DNA of 64,000 nucleotides from Amorphochlora amoebiformis (Eukaryota > Cercozoa > Chlorarachniophyceae). The first letter of the stretch is position 1. Each line of letters begins with the position of its first letter. This document shows positions 1 to 12,975 of the stretch, piece after piece. The notes below the pieces were generated by a model that saw only the letters and a program-made list of their open reading frames with translations, was not told the origin of the DNA and searched no databases. The stretch spans positions 186,001-250,000 of the forward strand of contig BAAHQB010000005.1 in assembly GCA_054601695.1 (NCBI GenBank). The letters are read 5' to 3'. Both the position numbers and the translations under genes were made by a program.

Positions 1-72
1 TATATATATTGTATATATATATATATATATATATCATTGAACGTGTATATTACCTTGTGTATGTAACTACAT

Positions 73-164
<92 letters not shown>

Positions 165-168
165 AAAT

Positions 169-209
<41 letters not shown>

Positions 210-256
210 TATGTTTTCATGTATACATATACATATATATATACATATGTATATAC

Positions 257-291
<35 letters not shown>

Positions 292-548
292 ATATTTACA
301 TGTATTCTATATACATAATTATATATATGTGCGCATATGTATACATATATATATACACATACATATATATATAAACATACATACATATATATGTATATAC
401 ATATATACATATATATATATATGTAAAAGTGTGCATATAAATACATGCATTGACGCTATTCTACGCCATATCTATATAATTATATATATATGTATATATA
501 TATGTACATATATATATATATATATGTATACATACATATATATATATA

Positions 549-587
<39 letters not shown>

Positions 588-749
588 AAAGTGTAAATAT
601 ACATACATGCATTGACGCCGTTCTACGCCATATCTATCTACATATATATATACATATATACACATATATACATATATATATGTATATATGTACATATGTA
701 TACATATATATATATATATATATATATCTAAAAGTGTAAATATACATAC
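1..749. repeat. TA arrays with an AAT triplet run and two relics of an exon edge
   Basis: The stretch is almost pure TA microsatellite. Positions about 103-165 are a run of about 20 ATA/AAT triplets. At about 424-475 and 586-640 lie two imperfect copies of the 3' edge and donor of gene A's exon 750-806 (key string TGCATTGACGCC on the plus strand). I see no other coding content. Confidence 0.85.
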
Positions 750-994
750 ATGCATTGACGCCGATCGACGCCTTTCTCCGGCATCTCTTTGAAAGCTTTC
801 TAGCACCTAATTGTTACACATACATACACATTATATTTTACATGTATACACACATATATATATATATATATGTATATATTGTATATATAAGCTGATGTGT
901 ATGTGTGTGTATATGTATGAATGTATATTTACGTATCTATACAATTATGTATATATATATATATATATATATGCATTTATACCCAGTTTATACT

Positions 995-1048
<54 letters not shown>

Positions 1049-1068
1049 TATATACATGTAAATATACA

Positions 1069-1111
<43 letters not shown>

Positions 1112-1221
1112 ATACATATCCGTATAATTGTACAGAGTATATATACATCTTTACAAATATATATATGCACATGCACACACCAATGCGCACAACATATATA
1201 TATATATATATATATATAGAC

Positions 1222-1264
<43 letters not shown>

Positions 1265-1975
1265 TATATATATATACATTCAAATATAAATAGATATATT
1301 ATATATAAATATATATTCAAATATAAATAGATACTATATATATATATATATATAGATATATATACATATTTATGAATATTATCAATAGAATATATACATA
1401 CAAACACACCTTTATTCGTTTAGGGTCCGCATTCGCCCGTATATTAAGATCAACTCTCCCGTCCTGTTAGGGTTAGGGTTAGGGTTAGGGTTAGGGTTAG
1501 GGTTAGGGTTAGGGTTAGGGTTAGGGTTAGGGTTAGGGTTAGGGTTAGGGTTAAGGTTACGGTCAGGGTTACAGTTTGTCTTAGAGTATGGGCTACGGTT
1601 AGCAGTAGGGTTAGGATTAGGGTTAGGGTTAGAAACCCATGCTGTAGAGTTAGGGTTAGGGTTAGAGTTAGGGTTAGGGTTAGAGTTAGGGTTAGGGTTA
1701 GAGTTAGCATTAGGGTTAGGGTTAAGGTTAGGGTTTTGAAGGTAAGGTTACGGTCAAAATTAGGTGAAGGAAATTAGGGTTAGGGTTAGGGTTAGGGTTG
1801 GAGTTAGGGTTAGGGTTAGTGTTAGGGTTAGGGTTTGAGAAAGGGTTAGGGTTAGGGTTAGGGTTAGGGTTAGGGTTGAAATTAGGTAATAACTCTATGT
1901 ACAGCCCTGACTATCGCATCAACGTACTTTCCTGCCGAGGGCGAGTTATACATCACTCGCATGCCTCTCTGAATG

Positions 1976-2009
<34 letters not shown>

Positions 2010-2173
2010 ATATATGTATATATATATATGTATATTATATATGTAGATAAGCAAACATATTTACGCACACTCTTACACATATACGTACATATATACATAT
2101 ACATATTACATATATATATATATACATATATATATGTATATATTATAGGTTGTAGATACACATATGTAGATAC

Positions 2174-2223
<50 letters not shown>

Positions 2224-2605
2224 AACATATGCACAATATGCATTCAGGGTTAGGGTCAGGGTCAATGTTAGGGTTGGGGTTCGAGTTAGCGTTAGGGTTA
2301 GGGTTAGGGTTAGGGTTAGGGTTAGGGTTAGGATTAGAGGGTTAGAGTATATACCTTCAGGGCTTTTCTTATCCTAAGGTCTCTGTACATATGTATATAT
2401 ATATATATCATATACACACACATACACAAAATATGTATATATATATAATACAAAGACAAATACACACACACACACATATGTATGTGTGTATATATATATA
2501 TATTACAATATTATATATATATATATATAATACATACATACATATATATATATATATATTATATATATATATATATATATCATATATATATATACGTATA
2601 TATAT

Positions 2606-2661
<56 letters not shown>

Positions 2662-2739
2662 GTGTTGTGTGTGCGTGCGTGTGTGTTTTTATATATATAT
2701 ATGGATAATATATAATCACACACATATATATATATATAC

Positions 2740-2811
<72 letters not shown>

Positions 2812-3056
2812 AAATATATTCATATATTCGCATGTAGACATATATAGGTGTATCACGGTAGTACATGTATACATACATACATCCATATAAGTATATATAT
2901 ATATATATATATGTATATATAATATAATATATTCATATGTTCGCATGTAGACATGTATGGGTGTATCACGGTAGTACATGTGTACATACATACATCCATA
3001 TAAGTATTCACACAAACATATAGACATTTACATATGTATAAATATATAAAATATTT

Positions 3057-3094
<38 letters not shown>

Positions 3095-4565
3095 TAAGAT
3101 ACATCCATAAATTTGTATATATGTCTCTATATGTATATATTAAAATAAATGTACACACCCATATACATAAGTATATATACAAATACACATATCCGAACCC
3201 TAACCCTAACCTTAGCGGTAACCCTAACCCTAACCTTAGCGGTAACCCTAACCCTAACCCTAACCCTAATCCTCTAACCCTAACCCTAACCCTCTAACCC
3301 TAACCCTAACCCTAACCCTAACATATATTACAACACTTACCTCTCTCGCTTGTCGTCTCCACCTAACTTCCCAAACTTACCCTATTCGTTAGGGTTAGGG
3401 TTAGGGTTAGGTTTAGGGTTAGGGTTAGGGTTGGGTTGGGTTAGGGCTAATAATTTAGGTTAGGGTTAGGGCTAAGATTCAGGGCTATGGTTGATATATA
3501 TATGCTAGCGTTAAGAATTAGGGTTAGGGTTAGGGTTAGGGTGAAGAATAAGGGTTAGGGTTAGGGTTAAGAATTAGGGTTAGGGTTAGGGTTAAAACTT
3601 AAGAGTTGGGTTGAGAGTTAATGAGTTGGGTTGAGAGTTAATAATTAGGGTTGTTAGGGTTACATTGTAATCCTTCTTAGAGCTGGGAGGTTCCACCCCA
3701 AGCTCGAAATCTCTCTCTCCCCCCCCCCCCCCTAACTCCTCTTCTATTCTTTCACTCAGATTCTGACATACAGGTTAGGGTTAGGGTTAGGGTTAGGGTT
3801 AGGGTTAGGGTTAGGGTTAGTGTTAGGGTTCTCTTCAAACCTTTGTGTCTTCAGGTAGCTTAGCGGTCGGGTGAGAGCTCGGGGCAGGGTTAGGGTTAGG
3901 GTTAGGGTTAGGGCTAGGGTTAGGTTTTGAGTGTGGTTTAATAGGTGAGGGCGTAGGCTTTATTCTCGTTTCATCCCCCATGCTATAAACGCGACCTAGG
4001 GTTAGGGTTAGGGTTAGGGTTAGGGTTAGGGTTAGGGTTAGGGTTAGAATTAGAGTTTGTAGAATTAGGATTACCCAGAGGCCTCTTTACAGGCTCTTGC
4101 GGTATGTGAGTTTGGAGAGATTTTAGTTCTTTATCCTTGGTTAGGGTTAGGGTTAGGGTTAGGGTTAGGGTTAGGGTTAGGGTTAGGGTTAGTTTTAGGG
4201 TTAGGGTTAGGGTTAGATGGCAAAAATATCAAGCTAAGTGCAAGCTTAGGGTAAGAATAGGGTTGTAAAGGAGGCTTACGGTAGGGTTAGGGTTAGGGTT
4301 AGGGTTAGGGTTAGGGTCAGGGTGAGGGTTAGGGTTAGGGTGAGGGTTAGGGTTAGGGTTACTCCAATTTCATCTTTAGCGCGGGTTTTCTCGAAGCTTT
4401 CTTTCACTAGGGTTAGGGTTAGGGTTAGGGTTAGGGGTTAGGGTTAGGGTTAGGGTTAGGGTTGGGGGTTAGGGTTAGGGTTAGGGGTTAGGGTTAGGGT
4501 TAGGGTTGAGGATACTCTTTCTTTCTTCGTCTTCCGCGTCTTTTTGCTGTGAATATGAATGTGAA

Positions 4566-4606
<41 letters not shown>

Positions 4607-4695
4607 GCATATATTAATGTACATAATTTAATAATGTATGTGTGTGAAAACACATACATATGTAATAATATATATATTGTGTATGTATATTATAT

Positions 4696-4743
<48 letters not shown>

Positions 4744-5164
4744 CATGCCCAGGTGAGCGATCTGCAATGGAGTCATTTTATCGATTTCTTCAAAACTAAT
4801 CTCAGGCCTTCATATATTTAATATATATATGTATATATATATATGTAGATATGTGGATATATCAAATACATACATACGTATATATCTATATGTAGATATG
4901 TATATATATATATATATATATGCGATCTGCAATGGAGTCATTTTATCGATCTCTTCAAAACTAATCTCAGGCCTTCATATATTTAATATATATATATGTG
5001 TATATATATATATATATGTAGATATGTGGATATATCAAATACATACATACGTATATATCTATATGTAGATATACATACATATATATATATATATATATAT
5101 GCGATCTGCAATGGAGTCATTCTATCGATCTCTTCAAAACTAATCTCAGGCCTGCATATATGTA

Positions 5165-5202
<38 letters not shown>

Positions 5203-5413
5203 GTATAATTTGTTATATACATATACATGCACGTAACTATATATATATATATGTGTATATCTATATGTATATATAGTACAGTGTATATATATATATTTTT
5301 ATATATATAATATATATATTACATATATATATATATATGTACATGTAAATATATATGTGTGTGTAGAGGAAGTTATTTACATATAGTGCCTAACATTCAT
5401 CTCTACGCATATA

Positions 5414-5452
<39 letters not shown>

Positions 5453-5468
5453 TTATACAAGTATATAT

Positions 5469-5500
<32 letters not shown>

Positions 5501-5776
5501 CATACATATATATGTATATATATTTTTGTATGTATGTATACATTTGTACATTATACAAAAAAAATTTAGATATATAACACTAAATATTTATATATATATA
5601 TATATATTTGTACATCCATGCAATATATATATATATATATACATATATATTATATAAATGAATATATATAAACAAAAGTATATATATTCTATACAGACCA
5701 TATATATATATATATGTATACATACATACATATATAATTACATAAATGCCAAACCTTGCTTGGTATGGGCGGTGGC

Positions 5777-5815
<39 letters not shown>

Positions 5816-5858
5816 CAATGTTATATAATATATATATATATATATATATAATTATATT

Positions 5859-5889
<31 letters not shown>

Positions 5890-6109
5890 CTAGCAAAACC
5901 TTATATTGGTTCCTACAGGTGGGGGCTTCGGAGGGGGAGTCGGGACCGCTATTTTCTGTAACTTTGATAGCCTATATGTATATATATTATATACATATGT
6001 ATATATATATATATATATATATTATACATATATATATATATACAAATAGAAGAGTTACAGTATTAGAGTTGGGTTAGGGTTAGGGTTAGGGTTAGGGTTA
6101 GGGTTAGGG

Positions 6110-6196
<87 letters not shown>

Positions 6197-6640
6197 AATA
6201 GAAGAGTTACAGTATTAGAGTTGGTTAGGGTTAGGGTTAGGGTTAGGGTTAGGGTTAGGGTTAGGGTTAGGGTTAGGATTAGGGTTAGGGTTATAGATAG
6301 GCATAGGTTGTTATATTGTTAGGAATACTCTGTAGCTAATGTGGCAGCCTTCATCTGGTTAGGGTTAGGGTTAGGGTTAGGGTTAGGGTTAGGGTTAGGG
6401 TTAGGGTTAGGGTTAGAGTTGGGGTTAGGGTTGAGGTTAGGGTTAGGGTTTGGGTTTTGGGTACATACATAGATATGTATGTGTTGATGTTATATATATT
6501 TATATATATAAGTATATGTATAAACAATATACTTACATATATATATATATATATATGCATACATATATATATATACATATATATATATATATTCTTTATA
6601 TATACATACTAATAATAAACGGACACGCATATACGCACTA

Positions 6641-6692
<52 letters not shown>

Positions 6693-9413
6693 TATATATA
6701 CCTTGAAAGAGTTGAGTTCACGCTTATTGGCCGCCTTTTTAACAAAAACAAAAAGGGTTTAAAATTCAAATTATCTATCTTAAAATCACGATATCTAATG
6801 ACTTTGGATCAAGATTAAAGACTTTAGATTAGACGGATTAGGATCTTAGAGATTAGAGAGTTTGGGATTAGAGGGTTTTGAGCTTATATTAAGCTATTGT
6901 TAAGATTAAGATTAAGGACTTTAGGTTAGACAGATTAGGATCTTAGATATTAGGGGGTTTGGGATTAGAGGGTTTGGACTTTATATTAGGCTATTGTTAA
7001 TAGGTTTAGGAGGGTTAGGATTAGACAAATAAGGATTAAGATTTGAGATATGGGATTAGAGGGTTTAAATTCATATTAGGCTATTGTTAGGATTAGGATT
7101 AGGGTTAGGATTAGGGTTAGGATTAGTTAGAGATTAGAGGGTTAGGGTTAGGGTTAGGGTTAGGATTACAGCTATTGTTAAGATTAAGTATAAGGACTTT
7201 AGGTTGGACAGATTAGGATCTTAGATATTAGGGGGTTTGGGATTAGAGGGTTTGGGTTAGGTTAGGGTATTGATGGTAGGGTTAGGAGAAGAGTGAGGGA
7301 GAGAGATAGGGAAAAAAAAAAAAAAAAAAAGGGTTAAAATAAGGGAAGGGAAGAATTGAATCCATACTGTTTAGGGTTGTTTTAGGGTTAGGGTTAGGGT
7401 TAGGGTTACAGCTGATTCAAAGTCTTGTTTCTTGACATTGGATGCCATGGAGAGAGTAGCTAGGGTTAGGGTTAGGGTTAGGGTTAGGGTTAGGGTTAGG
7501 GTTAGGGTTAGGGTTTTGACGGGCGGGTTAGAAAAAGAGAGAGGAGAGAGAGATTGGAAAAAAAAAAAAAATGGCCGAAAAGAAGAGAGGAAGGGAAGAA
7601 ATTTGAATAGTACTGTTTTGAATTGCTTTTTTGATTCTGAGGAGCTCCTAGATATGTGATATTGCGTATGTATATATATATATTGTACATGTATACAAAT
7701 ATATATATATATATATTATATATTATATATATATATATATTACCGTACATTACACTAAAATATACATTCAAGGTACATATATACACACATGTATATCCAT
7801 ATATCCATATGTTACATATGTAAATTATGTATACTAAACATATGTATATCCATATCCATATGTTACATACGTAAATTATCTATACTATACATATCCATAT
7901 TCATATCCATATGATACATATTAATATCTATACTATACATATATGATACCATATCCAATGTGACATATGTGATATATATATATATATATGTATCTGTATA
8001 TCCATATGGTATATATGTCGATATCTATATATATATATGTATATCTATATGCATACGCTAATATGTAAATTATATATACACACATGTATATCCATATATC
8101 CATATGTTACATATGTAAATTATGTATACTAAACATATGTATATCCATATCCATATGTTACATACGTAAATTATCTATACTATACATATCCATATTCATA
8201 TCCATATGATACATATGTAGATATCTATACTATACATATATGTATATCCATATCCATATGTTACATATGTCGATATCTATACTATACATATGTATATCTA
8301 TATCCATATGGTACATATGTCGATATCTATACTATACATATGTATATCTATATGCATATGCTACATATGTAAATTATCTATACTATACATATGTATATCC
8401 ATATCCATATGATATATATGTAGATATCTATACTATATATATATGTATATCCATATCCATATGTTACATATGTCGATATCTATACTATACATATGTATAT
8501 CTATATCCATATGCTACATATGTCGATATCTATACTATACATATGTATATCTATATGCATATGCTATATATGTAGATATCTATACTATATATATATATAT
8601 GTATATCCATATCCATATGTTACATATGTCGATATCTATACTATACATATGTATATCTATATCCATATGCTACATATGTCGATATCTATACTATACATAT
8701 GTATATCCATATCCATATGTTACATATGTAAATTATCCATACTATACATATCTAGATATGTATATATCCATATGTTACATATGTAGATATCTATACTATA
8801 CATATGCATATCCATATCCATATGTTACATATGTATATTATCTATACTATATATACATATCTAGATATGTATATATCGATATGTTACATATATAGATATC
8901 TACTATACATATGCATATCCATATCCATATGTTACATATAACTCTATATATATCTAGATATCTATATATCCATATGTTACATATATAGATATCTACTATA
9001 CATATGCATATCCATACCCATATGTTACATATATATATTATCTATACTATACATATGTCCTTACTATATAAACACCTTATGTAGCTTGGATTTCTTCTCT
9101 CTAACCTTCCAGTCCATAGGTTTAGGGGCACTCTTAAAGGGTTAGGGTTAGGGTTAGGGTTAGGGTTAGGGTTAGGGTTAGGGTTAGGGTTAGGGTTAGC
9201 GGTAGAAGATTTAGGGTTAGAGGGTTAGGGTTAGGGTTAGGGTTTGCGGTTGGGGATCAGATTATTCAGCATGTTTTAGTCCAAGGACCATTGAATACCC
9301 CACATTATGGGCTATTATGGTTTTTGGGAGTTTAGGGTTCGGGTTAGGGTTAGGGTTAGGGTTAGGGTTAGGGTTAGGGTTAGTGGTCGGGTTAGAGTAA
9401 TTGTTGGGGTTAC

Positions 9414-9494
<81 letters not shown>

Positions 9495-9946
9495 AAGCAT
9501 TCGATGAACGGTAAGAAACGAGTCTATATCATCACTTTTCTTCTTGGAAATTCCTCCGACTTCACCCGAATTATCTCGGAATTCTCCGGAATTTTCCTGC
9601 GGTTCTCCCGGAACGTTCTTAGGATAGTCCGATAATTCACCGAGAACCGACTGGAGATACACTTGGGCGTCCGTTAGAGTGACCTGTTTTTTTTTTTTTT
9701 TTAATTTTTCGAGATGAAGGCGAGGGTTAGCGTGGGCGTTAGGATTTAATTTTTCGGAGTTTGGGTTCGGGTTAGGGTTTCAGTCTGGGTTAGAGCTGAA
9801 GTTAGGGTTAGGGTTAGGGTTAGGGTTAGGGTTAGGGTTAGGTTTAGGTCTGGAAGATTTACATTGGAATTAAGGCCAAAGTCTGAGAGATTGCGTAGAT
9901 GCGTGGAAGTCTGATACATATTATATATATATATACACACATATAT

Positions 9947-9979
<33 letters not shown>

Positions 9980-10036
9980 CATTACATGTATACACTTTCA
10001 TTTACATACACTGAATACTATATATATTACACACAC

Positions 10037-10069
<33 letters not shown>

Positions 10070-10128
10070 ATATGTGTATATTATGTGTATTATGTGCGTG
10101 TGTTTGCATGTATATCTACATGTATACC

Positions 10129-10173
<45 letters not shown>

Positions 10174-10727
10174 GTGTACGTGTATGTGCATTTATATCTA
10201 CATATAGGTTGCTTTAACTCTTATTATTATAAGTCTGGTTTGCTGTTTGCAGTATGTAGGCTATGCCTTAATACACATATACATGCATATATGTTGCTCT
10301 TGTAGACTCTTGCGTACTATATAAGTGTGGTTTGTTGTTTGTAGTATGTATGCTATGCCTTAATACACATACATGCATATATGTTGCTGTTGTAGACTCT
10401 ATATATGTGTTTGTGGAAACTTTGCTTCTCCTTTGATAATCTCCTCGATATCCCTCGGAATATATATATTATATGTATATATATATGTATATATACACAT
10501 TAATATATACATATATGTGTGTATATATACATATAAATATATGTATATATGTGTATATACATATGTGTGTGGAAACTTACTTCTCCTTTAATAATCTTCT
10601 CGATATCCCTCGGAATATATAGATATATACACACATACATATACATATTTATATATATATGTATATGTATGTATACACATATACATGGAAACTTACTTCT
10701 CCTTTAATAATCTCCTCGATATCCCTC

Positions 10728-10758
<31 letters not shown>

Positions 10759-10799
10759 GAAACTTACTTCTCCTTTAATAATCTTCTCGATATCCCTCG

Positions 10800-10836
<37 letters not shown>

Positions 10837-12125
10837 TATATATATGTATATATATATATAAATATATATACATATATATATATATATGTGGAAACTTACT
10901 TCTCCTTTAATAATCTCCTCGATATCCCTCGGAATTCTTTCCTCCACCCCTTCGAGCTAACATTAGGGTTAGGATTAGGGTTAGGGTTAGGGTTAGGGTT
11001 AGGGTTAGGGTTCGGGTTAGGATCAGATTATTCAGCATGTCTTAGTCCTAGGACCATTGACTCCTCCACAGAGTGGGGCTATAGTGCTGTTAGGGTTAGG
11101 GTTAGGGTTAGGGTTAGGGTTAGGGTTAGGGTTAGCACCGGAAGTGATGATGCGACATTTTCTTTATCAGCGCGCGAAAATAAACTAAATTTCTCCTTTT
11201 CGGTCTAAATACGATAGGGTTAGGGTTGGAGTTAGGTTTAGATTTGTTTTTATAGTTAGGTTAGGGTTAGGGTTGGGGTTAGGGTTAGGGTTAGGGTTAG
11301 GGTTAGGGTTTGGGCGTGGTTTCCGTTAGAGCTGCGGTGAGGTAAGGTGTTTCGGGCAGAGTTGGCTGTCAAGAGGGTCCGTGAGTACGTTAGAACTTTG
11401 TAAACAAGCAAATACACCCCATACACCCCGGGACCCATATTTACTGCCAAGACACCCCACACATTGACTGTTGAAGACATTTTCACGACTTGAATGTCAA
11501 GACATCCCACGTGTTGGTTGTCAAGACAACCATATGCCCAATTTTTCAAGAATTTAGCTGTCGAGAGAGTCCGTGAGTGAGTTAGAACTTTGTAAACTGG
11601 AAAAATACACCCCGGGCCACTATTCACTGTCAGGACACCCTATGCATTCACTGTCAAGATATCGCACGTGTTGAGTGTCAAGAAACACCCACGTCTTGAC
11701 TGTGAAGACACCCCTATGCCTTATATACACACACATACAGAAACACATACACATATGTATAATGTATATATATATATATATATAATATATCTTTTTTATT
11801 TGTAATATGGGCACACATATACATACAACATATACATATATATATATATATATATACATGTACGTATATGTGTATATATACCCTGAGTAAGTTAGACCTT
11901 TGTAAATTGCTAAATACACCCCAGGCCACAAATTTACTGTCAAAACACCCCACACATTCACTGTAAAGACATTTCACGTCTTGACTGTTAGGGTTAGGGT
12001 TAGGGTTAGGGTTAGGGTTAGGGTTAGGGTTAGGGTTAGGGTTAGCCTTTGACTGGTCGTGAAGGGAGAATAATTTCTTTCCATAGGCTGTAAATGTAAA
12101 TATATGTTATGAATATATATATATA

Positions 12126-12156
<31 letters not shown>

Positions 12157-12161
12157 TCTAC

Positions 12162-12226
<65 letters not shown>

Positions 12227-12322
12227 ACATACATATATATATATATGTATATATATATATAGCATATAGGCATATCTGCATAAGAACTTTATATACACAG
12301 ATGATTAAATACACATACATAC

Positions 12323-12372
<50 letters not shown>

Positions 12373-12399
12373 TATATATATACATATATAAACATAGAA

Positions 12400-12437
<38 letters not shown>

Positions 12438-12521
12438 CATGTATATATATATATACGTAACATATATATTTTTATATATATACATACATTACATTTATGT
12501 AGTGTACACTTATACATACAT

Positions 12522-12605
<84 letters not shown>

Positions 12606-12708
12606 ATGTATGTTTATCCAAAGACCTTGCTCAAGCTTTGCCCTTTCTCCTGCCGAGAACTCGCCTCTCTTATCCTCTTCTGGGGCCTTATATATATATA
12701 TATATTTG

Positions 12709-12741
<33 letters not shown>

Positions 12742-12800
12742 TGTATTTATATATATACACATATATATATATGTATATGCATATATATTATATATATATC

Positions 12801-12832
<32 letters not shown>

Positions 12833-12937
12833 GAAATATACATACCTATAAATATATATATACATATATTTACATTCACTCATATGAAGTATTAAATAGT
12901 TTTGCATTACCCTTGATGTATTAAATATTAACTCCCA

Positions 12938-12975
<38 letters not shown>

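Noticed and set aside
9-739. Open frames of more than 100 codons made of Tyr, Ile, His, Thr
   Set aside because: They are translations of TA arrays. The same frames occur on both strands wherever such arrays lie.
1450-1710. Frames reading [18 protein letters not shown] or NPNPNP
   Set aside because: They are translations of TTAGGG/CCCTAA arrays, which contain no stop in some frames.
1467-1890. A chromosome end
   Set aside because: Telomere repeats lie throughout the window, in both orientations and between exons of continuous genes, so they are interstitial.
9492-9683. A PAH domain of SIN3 in gene A ([10 protein letters not shown] ... [12 protein letters not shown])
   Set aside because: The resemblance is limited to a few positions and is broken by a Gly/Glu/Ser-rich insert; no other SIN3 feature is found.
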